This document shows, piece by piece, positions 1 to 8,815 of a DNA stretch of 64,000 nt. Position numbers and translations under genes: made by a program. Numbering within the stretch: the first letter of the stretch is position 1; the number at the start of each line of letters is the position of its first letter. The stretch comes from JACVRW01 sp963803085 (GTDB taxonomy: Bacteria > Actinomycetota > Thermoleophilia > Solirubrobacterales > Thermoleophilaceae). The notes under the pieces are model-generated. The model made no database searches. It saw only the letters and a program-made list of their open reading frames with translations, and was not told the origin of the DNA. The stretch is taken from assembly GCA_963803085.1 (NCBI GenBank), contig CAWDLE010000023.1, positions 1-64,000 of the forward strand. Direction: 5' to 3'.

Positions 1-813
1 ATGGCAACCGCCAGGACAGAGCCTGCCGCGCCGCGGCGGGCGCCGCAGGTCGACATTCCCGTCGTTCAGTTCAAGGACGTGACGAAGGTCTACGACGGCG
101 GCTCGGTGGCCGTTCAGGCCGCTTCGATGCGCATCGGGCGCGGCGAGTTCGTCTTCCTCGTGGGCCCCACCGGCTGCGGCAAGTCCACCTGCATCCGCCT
201 GATGATGAAGGAGCTCGAGCCGAGCAGGGGCGAGATCTCGATCGCCGGCCACCCGCTCGCCGACGTGCCTCGCGCGCGGGTCCCGTACCTCCGCCGCAAC
301 ATCGGCGTCGTATTCCAGGACTACAAGCTGCTGCCGAACCGGACGGTGTACGACAACGTCGCGTACTCGCTCCAGGTGATCGGCGAGTCGCGCCAGGAGA
401 TCCGCCGCAAGGTGCCGGACATCCTGCGACTCGTCGGGCTCTCCACCAAGCTGCACAACTTCCCCGACGAGCTGTCGGGCGGCGAGCAGCAGCGCGTCTC
501 GATCGCGCGGGCATTCGTGAACCACCCGCCGCTGCTGCTGGCCGACGAGCCCACCGGCAACCTCGACCCCGAGACGTCCATCGGGATCATGCAGCTGATC
601 TACCGCATCAACCGCACGGGCACGACCGTCGTCGTGGCGACCCACGACAAGGAGATGGTCGACAAGATGCGCCGGCGCGTGGTCGAGCTGCGCGAGGGCC
701 GCATCGTCCGTGATGAGCTGTCGGGCCTCTACCGGCCTGACGAGTCCACCACCGAGTTCGCGGTGCGCCTGCGCGGCGAGCTCGGCGTGGGCGACGAGGG
801 GCACCCGAACTAA
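1..813 (+). CDS. ftsE: Cell-division ABC transporter ATP-binding protein FtsE
   Basis: FtsE is the cytoplasmic ATPase that pairs with FtsX to control peptidoglycan hydrolases at the septum. All ABC ATPase motifs are visible: Walker A GPTGCGKST at residues 55-63, signature LSGGEQQR from 158, Walker B LLLADEP at 178-184 and the switch His215 in ATHD. At 270 residues it is about 40 longer than typical FtsE, with an extra N-terminal stretch of about 20 residues and an acidic tail. The ATG lies exactly at the window edge, so a start further upstream cannot be excluded. ftsX follows after 12 bases, as is usual for this pair. Confidence 0.95.
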   Translation: MATARTEPAAPRRAPQVDIPVVQFKDVTKVYDGGSVAVQAASMRIGRGEFVFLVGPTGCGKSTCIRLMMKELEPSRGEISIAGHPLADVPRARVPYLRRNIGVVFQDYKLLPNRTVYDNVAYSLQVIGESRQEIRRKVPDILRLVGLSTKLHNFPDELSGGEQQRVSIARAFVNHPPLLLADEPTGNLDPETSIGIMQLIYRINRTGTTVVVATHDKEMVDKMRRRVVELREGRIVRDELSGLYRPDESTTEFAVRLRGELGVGDEGHPN

Positions 814-825
814 GGTGGCCACCTA

Positions 826-1716
826 GTGCGCTGGAGCTTCTTCCTCAGAGAGGCGCTGCGCGGCCTGCGGCGCAGCTCCGCCCCGGCGCTTGCCGCGCTC
901 CTCACCGTGCTCCTCACCGCCGTGGTGCTCGGGGTGTTCATCCCGATCGTCCAGGCCACCACCGGCACGGCCAACGAGGTGCGCAGCCGCGTGGTCGTGG
1001 ACGTGTACGTGAAGGACTCCGCCACGCAGGTCGAGCAGGCCGAGCTGCGCAAGGCGATCGAGGACACGAACAACGTGAAGTCGGTCGAGTTCATCTCGAA
1101 GGGCGAGGCCCTGGCCCGTGCGAAGGAGAAGAACCCGAAGGCCTTCGAGGCCGGCGCGGAGCTGCTCGGCTCGAACCCGCTGCCGGCGTCCTTCCGCGTG
1201 TATCCCGAGGACCCCGACAAACTGGGCGAGATCGTCACGCGCCTGAACGCCGACGGACAGCCTCAGCTCGCCGCGATCGACGAGGTGCGCGACCGCGAGG
1301 ACGACACGAACAAGATCCTGTCGGCCACCGGCCTCGTGAAGGCGCTCACCGCCGGGCTGGCGGTGCTGCTCGTGCTCGCCTCGATCGCCCTGATCGCGAA
1401 CACGATCCGCCTGTCGATCTTCTCCCGCCGGCGCGAGGTTGAGGTGATGAAGCTCGTGGGCGCCACCAACTGGTTCATCCGCTGGCCGTTCGTGATCGAG
1501 GGGATGATCGTGGGCTTCCTCGGCGGCCTTCTCGCGGTGCTGCTGCTGGGGGTCGTCAAGGCGACCTTCCTCGACCCACTGGCCGACCGCTTCGCGCTGC
1601 TGGCCGCGCCTGACACGATCGACTTCCCGCTGCTCGTGGCGGTGCTGATGTTCGCGTGCATCGCGGTGTCGGCGCTCGGCAGCGGAATCACGCTGCGCCG
1701 CTTCCTCCGCGTTTAG
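826..1716 (+). CDS. ftsX: Cell-division protein FtsX (permease-like)
   Basis: FtsX is the membrane partner of FtsE and passes ATPase state to extracytoplasmic cell-wall hydrolases. The 296 residues show the family layout: one N-terminal membrane segment (about 20-45), an extracellular domain of about 120 residues, then three membrane segments near 170-195, 218-242 and 268-290 with the conserved REVEVMKLVGAT loop. The GTG start is supported by an AAGGTGG Shine-Dalgarno at 812-818, which overlaps the ftsE stop, so the two genes are probably translationally coupled. Confidence 0.95.
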   Translation: MRWSFFLREALRGLRRSSAPALAALLTVLLTAVVLGVFIPIVQATTGTANEVRSRVVVDVYVKDSATQVEQAELRKAIEDTNNVKSVEFISKGEALARAKEKNPKAFEAGAELLGSNPLPASFRVYPEDPDKLGEIVTRLNADGQPQLAAIDEVRDREDDTNKILSATGLVKALTAGLAVLLVLASIALIANTIRLSIFSRRREVEVMKLVGATNWFIRWPFVIEGMIVGFLGGLLAVLLLGVVKATFLDPLADRFALLAAPDTIDFPLLVAVLMFACIAVSALGSGITLRRFLRV

Positions 1717-1751
1717 GCACGTTTTACACGGCGGCGACTAGCCTCCTCTTG

Positions 1752-2918
1752 ATGCGGAATGGAGGCATTGCAGCGCTCTGTGCGCTCGTCGCGCTTGTCG
1801 CCGGGCTCTGGCTCGGCGGCCACCCCGAGTCCCTGCCGGGACCGATCCGCGACACCTTCGTCCAGGAAGACCGCGCCATGCGGGCCGAGATCATCAACTC
1901 GATCGAGGACAACTTCTACAAGCCCGTCGACGAGAAGAAGCTCGACGACGCCTCCCTGAAGGGCATCGTCCAGTCGCTCGACGACCCCTACTCGCACTAC
2001 CTCACGCCCAAGGAGGCGAAGGCGCTCAACGACTCGGTCAGCGGCCACTTCGAGGGCGTTGGCATGAACGTCGAGCAGAACAAGCGCGGGCTGAAGGTGC
2101 TGCGGGTGTTCGACGGCGCGCCCGCAGCGCGCGCGGGCATCCAGCGCGGCGACTTCATCCTCGGCGTGAACGGCCGCTCGATCGCCGGCGTGAACAGCCA
2201 GGTGGCCACCAGCCGAATCAAGGGGCCGGCGGGCACGTCGGTCACGCTCAGGGTGTTCACCCCCGGCCAGGAGCGCGACCGCACGGTGAAGGTGAAGCGT
2301 GAGCGCATCGAGATACCCGTCGCGCGCGGGCGGATGGTCGAGCGCGGAGGCCACAAGGTCGGCGTCGTGGAGCTGCTCAGCTTCAGCTCCGGCGCCCACG
2401 GTCTGGTGCGGCGGGAGGTCGACAAACTGCTGGACCAGGGCGCGGAGGCGATCGTGTTCGACCTGCGCGGCAACGGTGGCGGCCTACTGTCCGAGGCTGT
2501 GCTCGTGTCGAGCATCTTCATCGAGGACGGCGAGATCGTCTCCGTGCGTGGGCGCCACCGCGCTGAGCGCACGCAGGATGCCGAGGGCGACGCGATCAAC
2601 GAGAAGATTCCCGTGGTGACGCTCGTGGACGGCGGCAGTGCGAGCGCGTCGGAGATCGTGACGGGCGCCCTGCGTGACCGCAAGCGCGCGAAGGTCGTGG
2701 GCACGCGCACGTTCGGCAAGGGCCTGGTCCAGGAGATCCAGCCGCTCTCGAACGGCGGCGTGCTCGACATCACCGTGGCCAACTACTACCTGCCTGGTGG
2801 CGAGACGATCTCCACGAAGGGCATCAAGCCTGAGATCCGGGCCGTGGACGACCCGGACACCGATCGCGACGAGGCCTTGCCCGTGGCGGTCGACGAGCTG
2901 CTTCGCGAGCTGCGATGA
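1752..2918 (+). CDS. S41 family C-terminal processing protease with PDZ domain
   Basis: Membrane-anchored serine protease of the CtpA/Tsp type, acting outside the membrane on C-terminal tails. From the ATG at 1752 it has 388 residues: an anchor at 4-23, a PDZ domain at about 95-185 and the S41 catalytic domain. The catalytic dyad reads as Ser298 in GGSASASE and Lys323 in FGKGL, 25 apart as in E. coli Tsp; a GNGGG motif lies between. An upstream in-frame start at 1656 would sit inside ftsX and remove the N-terminal anchor. A TAGCCT hexamer at 1739-1744 lies seven bases before the ATG and no Shine-Dalgarno is seen, suggesting a leaderless transcript. Confidence 0.92.
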   Translation: MRNGGIAALCALVALVAGLWLGGHPESLPGPIRDTFVQEDRAMRAEIINSIEDNFYKPVDEKKLDDASLKGIVQSLDDPYSHYLTPKEAKALNDSVSGHFEGVGMNVEQNKRGLKVLRVFDGAPAARAGIQRGDFILGVNGRSIAGVNSQVATSRIKGPAGTSVTLRVFTPGQERDRTVKVKRERIEIPVARGRMVERGGHKVGVVELLSFSSGAHGLVRREVDKLLDQGAEAIVFDLRGNGGGLLSEAVLVSSIFIEDGEIVSVRGRHRAERTQDAEGDAINEKIPVVTLVDGGSASASEIVTGALRDRKRAKVVGTRTFGKGLVQEIQPLSNGGVLDITVANYYLPGGETISTKGIKPEIRAVDDPDTDRDEALPVAVDELLRELR

Positions 2919-4639
2919 GCGCGGCCGTCCGTGGGCGTCCCGCCCGGCGGCTCGACAAGCCAATGGTCGCGGTGCTCGAGAAGCAAGGCCGCTTCCTGGT
3001 CGCGGAGCCGCTGTTCGGGCCCGGGCCCAGGACCGCGGTGGAGCGCGGCGGCGCCGATACGGGTGACCTCGTGCTGGTGGGCTCGGGCAAGCGAGGCGCG
3101 CGCGTGCTGCGCAAGCTGGGCCGGCCCGATCGCGCGCGTGACGTGGTCGAGGGGCTGATGGTCGACCGCGGGCTCTACCGCTCCTATCCGCGCGCGGCGA
3201 GCGCCGAGGCGGACGGCGCGATGAACGATCCGTACGCAGCAGACGCGCGCGTGGACCTGCGCGACCTGCCCACGTTCACCATCGACCCCGACGACGCCAG
3301 GGACTTCGACGACGCCATCTCGGCGCGCCGCGAGAACGGCCGCGTGCGCCTGTGGGTCCACATCGCTGACGTAACCGCGTACCTGCGTCCCGGCACCCGG
3401 CTCGAGCGCGAGACATTCCGGCGCGGCACGAGTGTGTACGTGCCTGGTGCGGTCGAGCCGATGCTGCCCGAGGTGCTGTCGAACGAGGCCTGCTCGCTGA
3501 GGCCTGGGGAGGACAAGCTCGCCGTGACCGTGGAGATGGAGATGAACGGCGCGGACGTGACGAGCGTGGCGTTCCACCGCTCGCTCGTCCGGAGCGATCG
3601 GCGCCTCACGTACGGCGAGGTGGACGACCTGTTCGCCGGCCGGACACGCGCGGAGGACCCCTGGGGAGAGCCGCTCGAGGTGGCCCGTGAGGTGGCGCGC
3701 GCCCTGCGCGAGCGGCGCGACTCGCTCGAGTTCGGCTCGTGGGAGCCGACCTTCGACTTCGACTCCGACGGAAATCCCACGGCCGTCCGCTACGAACAGC
3801 AGACCGAGTCGCACCGCGTGATCGAGATGCTGATGATCCTCGCGAACGAGCAGGTGGCCGGGTACCTCGCCGACAAGAAGCTGCCGACGCTCTACCGCGT
3901 GCACGAGCGGCCCGAGCCGCAGTCGGTCACATTCCTCACCGAGCAGCTGGCGAGTCTCGACATCCAGACGCCGCCGCTGCCTAAGCAGATGACCCCGCAG
4001 CAGGCCGCCGATGCCATCACCGAGATCTCGAAGATCGTGGTGAGCGAGTCGCGCGGCAAGCGGGCGTACAGCGTGCTCGTGCTGCGTGCCCTCAAGCAGG
4101 CGTACTACACGCCGCGCAACCTCGGCCACGCCGGGCTTGCCAGCCCGCGCTACTGCCACTTCACTTCGCCGATCCGCCGCTACCCCGACGTGGTGGCCCA
4201 CCGCGCACTCCTCCAGGGGCTCGGCATCGACGAGGCCGCCACGCCCGCACACGAGCTCGAGGAGGCCGGCGTGCTCAGCTCCGCATCCGAGCGCGAGGCG
4301 ATGAAGATCGAGCGCGACTCCGACGACATCTGCCTCTCCTTCCTGCTCGAGCGCACGCTCTCCGAAATGGATCCGAACGCCTCGCACAGCTTCGAGGGCG
4401 AGGTGGTGGGGCTGATCGAGAAGGGCGCGTTCGTGGAGTTCGGCGAGCAGCGTTTCGAGGGCCTCCTGCCAGCGCGCCGTCTGCGCGGCTGGTGGACGCT
4501 GAACGAGCTGGGTACCGCGCTCGAGGCGGAGGGCTCCGGGCGCCGGCTGCGGCTGGGCGACTCGGTCAAGGTCGAGGTCGACCGCGTGGACGCCCCGCGC
4601 GGCCGCGTGGATCTGATCCCCGCCGAGGCATACTCGTAG
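2915..4639 (+). CDS. rnr: RNase R / RNase II family 3'-5' exoribonuclease
   Basis: Processive 3'-5' exoribonuclease that degrades structured RNA and, with SmpB and tmRNA, defective mRNAs. The RNB catalytic domain carries the Mg-binding stretch IDPDDARDFDDA near residues 125-137 and the SPIRRYPD motif. An S1 RNA-binding domain fills the last 75 residues. At 574 residues it is much shorter than E. coli RNase R (about 810) because the N-terminal cold-shock region is reduced. ATGA overlap with the protease stop (2915-2918). Its place directly before smpB matches its trans-translation role. Confidence 0.93.
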   Translation: MSAAVRGRPARRLDKPMVAVLEKQGRFLVAEPLFGPGPRTAVERGGADTGDLVLVGSGKRGARVLRKLGRPDRARDVVEGLMVDRGLYRSYPRAASAEADGAMNDPYAADARVDLRDLPTFTIDPDDARDFDDAISARRENGRVRLWVHIADVTAYLRPGTRLERETFRRGTSVYVPGAVEPMLPEVLSNEACSLRPGEDKLAVTVEMEMNGADVTSVAFHRSLVRSDRRLTYGEVDDLFAGRTRAEDPWGEPLEVAREVARALRERRDSLEFGSWEPTFDFDSDGNPTAVRYEQQTESHRVIEMLMILANEQVAGYLADKKLPTLYRVHERPEPQSVTFLTEQLASLDIQTPPLPKQMTPQQAADAITEISKIVVSESRGKRAYSVLVLRALKQAYYTPRNLGHAGLASPRYCHFTSPIRRYPDVVAHRALLQGLGIDEAATPAHELEEAGVLSSASEREAMKIERDSDDICLSFLLERTLSEMDPNASHSFEGEVVGLIEKGAFVEFGEQRFEGLLPARRLRGWWTLNELGTALEAEGSGRRLRLGDSVKVEVDRVDAPRGRVDLIPAEAYS

Positions 4640-4640
4640 G

Positions 4641-5114
4641 GTGGCGAAGAAGAGGAAACGCAAGGCGGCCCCCGGGGACATCGCCACCAACAGGCAGGCG
4701 AGCTTCCGTTACAACCTGCTCGACAAGTTCGAGGCCGGGATAGTGCTCCAGGGCTCGGAGGTGAAGTCGCTCCGCGAGGGCGGCGTGCAGCTGAAGGACG
4801 CCTACGCCGACGTGAAGGACGGCGAGGTCTGGCTGCGCAACATGCACATCGCGCCCTACAAGCCCGCGCGCGAGAACCACGACCCCGAGCGGCCGCGCAA
4901 GCTGCTGCTGCACAGGCGCGAGATTGAGCGCCTGCTGGAGGCGAGCGCCGAGAAGGGCCTCACGATCGTGCCCACGCGCGTCTACTTCAACGGCCCGCGC
5001 GCAAAGGTGGAGCTGGCGCTCGCCAAGGGCAAGGACATGTACGACAAACGCCGCTCGATCAAGGACCGCGACGTGAAGCGCGAGATCGACCGGGCGATGT
5101 CGGAGCGGTATTAG
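4641..5114 (+). CDS. smpB: SsrA-binding protein SmpB
   Basis: SmpB binds the tRNA-like domain of tmRNA and delivers it to stalled ribosomes. The 157-residue protein has the usual N-terminal basic stretch, the ATNRQASF and GIVLQGSEVKSLREG core motifs, the HIAPY motif and a basic C-terminal tail (KDRDVKREIDRAMS) that reads the empty mRNA channel. GTG start one base after the rnr stop. The tmRNA it serves lies 3.3 kb downstream. The gene converges with the response regulator and overlaps its 3' end by 4 bases. Confidence 0.97.
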   Translation: MAKKRKRKAAPGDIATNRQASFRYNLLDKFEAGIVLQGSEVKSLREGGVQLKDAYADVKDGEVWLRNMHIAPYKPARENHDPERPRKLLLHRREIERLLEASAEKGLTIVPTRVYFNGPRAKVELALAKGKDMYDKRRSIKDRDVKREIDRAMSERY

Positions 5115-5752
5115 AGGTCCAGGCCGCGCTCGGCCGCCCAGCGCGTGAGCTCGTGCCGGCTCGACAGCTGCAGCTTGCGCAGCACGGAGGACACATGGGC
5201 CTCCACCGTCTTCGGCGAGATCTCGAGGCGCAGCGCGATCTCCTTGTACATGTAGCCGCGCGCGATGTGCTGGAGCACCTCGCGCTCGCGTGCAGTGAGC
5301 GCGTCCAGCTCCGACTGGGGCTGGGGCGCCGGCCCCGCGAATGCGTCCAGCACGAAGCCCGCAAGGCGAGGAGAGAAGACGGCATCGCCATCGTGAACGC
5401 GGCGGACCGCCTCGGCCAGCTCCTCGCCTGAGATGTTCTTGGTCACGTAGCCGCGCGCACCCGCGCGGATGACCGCGATCACGTCCTCGGCAGCGTCTGA
5501 GACGGAGAGGGCGAGGAAACAGGGTGGACTCGCGCTGCCCGCGGCGGTCCGCCGGATCACCTCGATCCCGCCGCCGTTCGGCATGTGCACGTCGAGTAGC
5601 ACCACGTCCGGGGCGTGCTGCTCGATCGCGGTCACCGCCTCCTCCACGCCGCTCGCCTCGCCCGCGATCTCGAGCAGAGGCTCGAGCTCGGCTCGCACGC
5701 CTGCGCGGAAGAGCTGGTGGTCGTCCACGATCAGCACCCGCGGCTCGCTCAC
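5111..5752 (-). CDS. NarL/FixJ-family response regulator
   Basis: DNA-binding response regulator, 213 residues. The N-terminal receiver domain has the acidic pair at Asp10-Asp11 and the phospho-acceptor Asp54 in LLDVHMP. A LuxR-type helix-turn-helix occupies about 148-205 (LTAREREVLQHIARG, then the recognition helix near SPKTVEAHVS). GTG start overlaps the stop of the upstream histidine kinase (GTGA), so it is the cognate regulator. The promoters it controls cannot be read from the sequence; autoregulation of the PspC operon is plausible. Confidence 0.93.
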   Translation of the reverse strand: MSEPRVLIVDDHQLFRAGVRAELEPLLEIAGEASGVEEAVTAIEQHAPDVVLLDVHMPNGGGIEVIRRTAAGSASPPCFLALSVSDAAEDVIAVIRAGARGYVTKNISGEELAEAVRRVHDGDAVFSPRLAGFVLDAFAGPAPQPQSELDALTAREREVLQHIARGYMYKEIALRLEISPKTVEAHVSSVLRKLQLSSRHELTRWAAERGLDL

Positions 5753-7002
5753 TGCCGCTCCTCGATCACCAGCTCCACCTCGGTGCCGCCGCCCGGCGCG
5801 TTGGCCACGCGTGCCCGGCCGCCGTGTCGCTCCATCCGACCGACGATCGAGTCGCGCACGCCGCGGCGGTCCCCGGGCACGGAGGCGGGGTCAAAGCCCG
5901 GTCCACGATCGCGGATGAAGACCTGCGTGCGACCGGGAGCGCTCTCGGCGTACACGTCGACCGTCGACCCGGCGCCGAACTTGGCGGCGTTCGTCATCGC
6001 CTCGCGCGCGGCAGCCACCACGGCCTCGTGGTTGGCGTCCAGTTCGCGGTCGCCGACCACGACCACCTCCACGGGGATGCTGTAGCGCTCCTCGACGTCG
6101 GCCGCGGTGGCCTCGAGCGCCGCGGCCAGCCGTGCGGCCTGCCCGGGCGCGGGCCTGCCTGCCAGCCACGCACGCAGCTCGCGCTCCTGACGACGCGCTA
6201 TGGCGGCCACCTCGGTTGGGTCGCCGGCGCTGCGCTGCACCATGGCGAGCGTCTGCAACACCGAGTCGTGCAGGTGCGCAGCCATCTCGGCGCGCTCCTG
6301 TGAGCGGATGCGCTGTGAGCGCTCCTGTGTCAGCGACCGCACCAGCCGTAGCATCCACGGGGCGAAGATCACGCCCAGCACCACCACGGCGGCGATCACC
6401 GCGAGCCCCACGTCTCGCGCCGCGCCAAGGGCGCCGGTGGCCTGGAGGAAGACGAAGCCTGCGGCGATCACGAGCGCCACGCCGAGGCCCGTCCGCGATA
6501 TGGCCGCCGCCGCACGGCGGCCTTCCGCGGCGAGCTTGGCGTTGGCGTCCGCATCCGGTGCGGGCGCAGTGCGCGCGCGCACCTCGACGGGCGCGGGCTC
6601 GGCGCTCCCCAGCGACTGCCGCCACAGGAGCGCGCCGCCGCTTGCAATGAGCACGAGCGGCCATACCACGGCGTCGGAGAGCCAGATGCCGAGGCCGCGG
6701 AACGTGAGCAGCAGCGCCAGCAGGAGCAACCCGGTGCCCAGCGCCACCTCCACCGCGGCTCGGCCCGTGGGCAGACGGCTTCGCCCTCGGGCTGAGTCTC
6801 CCGGCGGGATCAGGATCCAGCCGAGCAGGTAGGCGCCGAGCCCGAAGCCGCCGACCGCGGTGGCCACCACGAACGCAAGCCGCACCAGCGATACGTCGAC
6901 TCCGTAACGCCGCGCGATGCCGGCGGCCACGCCGCCGATCCAACCGGCCTCCCGGTCGCGACGCAGAACGCTCGCTGATGTACTGCCCGGGCTGGTCGTC
7001 AC
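5749..7002 (-). CDS. PspC-domain sensor histidine kinase (HisKA_3 type)
   Basis: Membrane histidine kinase of 417 residues. The N-terminus is a PspC domain (about 10-70, GGVAAGIARRYGVD with a membrane helix), followed by further hydrophobic segments to about 225. The HisKA_3 dimerisation motif HLHDSVLQ contains the likely phosphorylated His245, and a GHKL ATPase domain (DRGPGFDP near the end) completes it. It probably senses envelope stress and phosphorylates the regulator encoded immediately downstream. GTG start (the adjoining CAC on the plus strand allows a 2-base shift), seven bases after the tiny membrane-protein gene. Confidence 0.92.
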   Translation of the reverse strand: MTTSPGSTSASVLRRDREAGWIGGVAAGIARRYGVDVSLVRLAFVVATAVGGFGLGAYLLGWILIPPGDSARGRSRLPTGRAAVEVALGTGLLLLALLLTFRGLGIWLSDAVVWPLVLIASGGALLWRQSLGSAEPAPVEVRARTAPAPDADANAKLAAEGRRAAAAISRTGLGVALVIAAGFVFLQATGALGAARDVGLAVIAAVVVLGVIFAPWMLRLVRSLTQERSQRIRSQERAEMAAHLHDSVLQTLAMVQRSAGDPTEVAAIARRQERELRAWLAGRPAPGQAARLAAALEATAADVEERYSIPVEVVVVGDRELDANHEAVVAAAREAMTNAAKFGAGSTVDVYAESAPGRTQVFIRDRGPGFDPASVPGDRRGVRDSIVGRMERHGGRARVANAPGGGTEVELVIEERQ

Positions 7003-7009
7003 ACGCAGA

Positions 7010-7189
7010 TCATCGCCGCCGGGCCATCCCGGACGCGAGCAGGACCGCCCCGGCCGCCGCGCAGCCCACGGGAGCGAGGACAGCGAAGCGCAGATCCAGC
7101 GTGCCGCCGGCGTCGAGCAGGAGCAGCACGCCGAGCACCAGCACCGCGATGCCGGCGACCAGCGAGGTCGGATCGGGGCTACGCGGCAC
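7010..7189 (-). CDS. Small hydrophobic membrane protein (59 aa)
   Basis: Short gene between the PspC protein and the sensor kinase. From the GTG at 7189 it encodes 59 residues, beginning VPRSPDPTSLVAG and ending GMARRR, with two predicted membrane helices (about 10-26 and 33-53) and a positively charged C-terminus. It overlaps the PspC gene by 11 bases and ends seven bases before the kinase start, the spacing expected of a translated operon member. Function unknown; a small subunit or modulator of the PspC/kinase complex is possible. The open frame is seen directly; expression is inferred. Confidence 0.65.
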   Translation of the reverse strand: MPRSPDPTSLVAGIAVLVLGVLLLLDAGGTLDLRFAVLAPVGCAAAGAVLLASGMARRR

Positions 7190-8288
7190 AGGCCGCGTTC
7201 CGTCCGAGCTCCTCGAAGCCCGGGCCGAAGTCGAAGTGCCCGTTCCCGCGGTACGAGCCGATCTCCTCGTGGCCGACGCGGAGCGACCCGACGCCGATGT
7301 CGGCCTTCACCAGCAGTCGCGTGGTGCCGGGTGAGGCCTCCGGCATGTCCTCCATGTCCACGTCGACCCCGTCGTTGCGCAGCTCGAACGTGCGCGCCTC
7401 GCCGATGCCGACGCGCGCATCGGTCGCCACGCAGACGTCGTCGGGGACGATGACTCGGGCGTCGCCGATGCCGAGGTCGATCCCCAGCGGCACGTCGCCG
7501 GCCGGCAGGTCCGTCTGTCGCAGGTCCACGACCAACTGGCCGATACCGAGCCTGTACGTGTCGCGCAGGTCGGACGCAGACGTCGGCCGGTAGTCACGGT
7601 CCCCAACACCCCCGTCCAGGTCGATTCCCGACGCGGAGACCGTACCCGCCGACAGCGCGAGCGCCAAAGCCGGCAGCACCAGCCAGCGGACCGGGCGCAG
7701 GAATGCGCCGACAAGGATCGCCGCGCCGGCGGCGATGACGACGATCGCAACCACGGTCTCGCCACCCGCGGCCGCGGCCCAGGCGCCGCCAATGGCGATC
7801 AGTCCACAGAGGGCAAGGAGACCGATGCCGAGCGCGGCTCGCTTGGCGACGTCGCCTGCGTCGGCGCCGGGTCCCTCTCCTGAGACGAACCACCAGACGA
7901 GGACACCAGCGGCGACCAGTATTGCGAGCGGAAGGAGGATGGCCGCGAGGACGAGTCCGCCGCCGAGCAGAATCGGCCAGGTGATGCAGAGCAGGACCAC
8001 CGCGCCCACGATCACGAGCCAGCGGTTGCGGGTCGGCGCGGGGCCGGCCGCGGCGGGGCTGTCCTCGCTCGGGATCAGGAGCAGCGCGGCGAGATACGCG
8101 AGCAGGCCCGCTCCACCCACGAAGGCGAGCACCACGGCGCCGATCCTGAAGATGATCGGGTCGACGTTGAAATAGCGGCCGAGGCCCGCGCACACGCCGC
8201 CGACCACGCGGTCTGAGCGGGATCGGAGCAGCCTGCGCGGCGGCGGGCTCTCGGGAGGGAGCTGCTGGGTCGTGTCGTCCGTTGTCAT
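7179..8288 (-). CDS. PspC-domain membrane protein with LiaF-like C-terminal domain
   Basis: First gene of the envelope-stress operon, 369 residues. A PspC domain lies at about 20-75 (VVGGVCAGLGRYFNVDP and a membrane helix), followed by several hydrophobic segments to about 210, then a C-terminal beta-rich region of about 120 residues (IGQLVVDLRQTDLP, GDARVIVPDD) resembling LiaF/DUF2154-type domains. Members of this class commonly neighbour two-component genes that respond to cell-envelope damage. ATG start. Transcribed divergently from ssrA, with about 100 bases between them. Confidence 0.88.
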   Translation of the reverse strand: MTTDDTTQQLPPESPPPRRLLRSRSDRVVGGVCAGLGRYFNVDPIIFRIGAVVLAFVGGAGLLAYLAALLLIPSEDSPAAAGPAPTRNRWLVIVGAVVLLCITWPILLGGGLVLAAILLPLAILVAAGVLVWWFVSGEGPGADAGDVAKRAALGIGLLALCGLIAIGGAWAAAAGGETVVAIVVIAAGAAILVGAFLRPVRWLVLPALALALSAGTVSASGIDLDGGVGDRDYRPTSASDLRDTYRLGIGQLVVDLRQTDLPAGDVPLGIDLGIGDARVIVPDDVCVATDARVGIGEARTFELRNDGVDVDMEDMPEASPGTTRLLVKADIGVGSLRVGHEEIGSYRGNGHFDFGPGFEELGRNAACAA

Positions 8289-8374
8289 GCGTTCGAGACT
8301 GCCGTTTTGCAGGGGATCTGCCTATCGGGAATGGCCCCTAGGGGAAGTCACGATGGCCGTGTGCCGCTACCCTT

Positions 8375-8380
8375 ATACGA
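8375..8380 (+). promoter_or_regulatory. Probable -10 element of ssrA
   Basis: TATACG lies seven bases before the predicted tmRNA 5' end at 8388, the normal distance for a sigma-70 -10 box. No convincing -35 hexamer is visible at 16-18 bases upstream. Confidence 0.55.
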
Positions 8381-8387
8381 GTTGCAC

Positions 8388-8760
8388 GGGGGCGAACCAG
8401 CTTCGACGTGGAGCTGCTCGTCACGATGTAGCGAGTCGAGGACTCCGGGTGGGCCTCGTTAAATAATCCCGGAAACCAATACGTGCGGACGAGAATCATT
8501 CGTTCGCTCTCGCCGCCTAGTTAGGCCGTGAGAGAGTCGCCCCGGGCATGCCCGCGGTCCGGCAAGCGGCTTCATAACAGCGGGCTCACCGCGACCGTCC
8601 GACCCTCGGCGGTCATGGGACAACTTTGAGGGTATGGCGCCGGGGACGTGCCCCTCGGATTGACAGAACTGGACGCCGAGATTCGACTCCGAGGGAACGC
8701 TCGTAGCAAGCATCGTGATGGTGTTCCGCGGACGCCGGGGCAGTGCCGGCCGCCTCCACC
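8388..8760 (+). ncRNA. ssrA: tmRNA (transfer-messenger RNA)
   Basis: Rescues stalled ribosomes together with SmpB. The 5' end GGGGGCGA carries the conserved TTCGAC at 8402-8407. The 3' strand CGCCTCC (8751-8757) pairs with GGGGGCG at 8388-8394 to give a 7-bp acceptor stem, followed by ACC, so the terminal A is presumably added. The tag frame runs from resume codon GCG at 8485 to TAG at 8518-8520 and reads ADENHSFALAA. Length 373 nt is normal. Odd point: the T-arm (stem GCCGG/CCGGC, 8734-8750) has a seven-base loop GGCAGTG instead of the usual TTCRANT. Confidence 0.95.
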
Positions 8761-8769
8761 TCACAGTCT

Positions 8770-8799
8770 CATCTCGGCCCCCGCAAGGGGGCCGAGATG
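8770..8799. terminator. Strong hairpin terminator between ssrA and the MFS gene
   Basis: Perfect 13-bp inverted repeat (8770-8782 with 8787-8799) closed by a GCAA tetraloop, ten bases past the tmRNA 3' end and 17 bases before the 3' end of the convergent MFS gene. There is no long T tract, so it may serve both directions as a GC-rich terminator. Confidence 0.8.
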
Positions 8800-8815
8800 T
8801 CTGGGCTCAGCGCGC

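Noticed and set aside
1656..1751. Upstream start for the S41 protease
   Set aside because: It would lie inside ftsX and push the membrane anchor away from the N-terminus.
2786..4690. 634-residue minus-strand frame over rnr
   Set aside because: No domain, and the plus strand encodes an unambiguous RNase R.
8682..8689. TTCGACTC as the tmRNA T-loop
   Set aside because: Flanking bases cannot form a 5-bp T-stem and no acceptor complement follows; the pairing at 8734-8757 is perfect instead.
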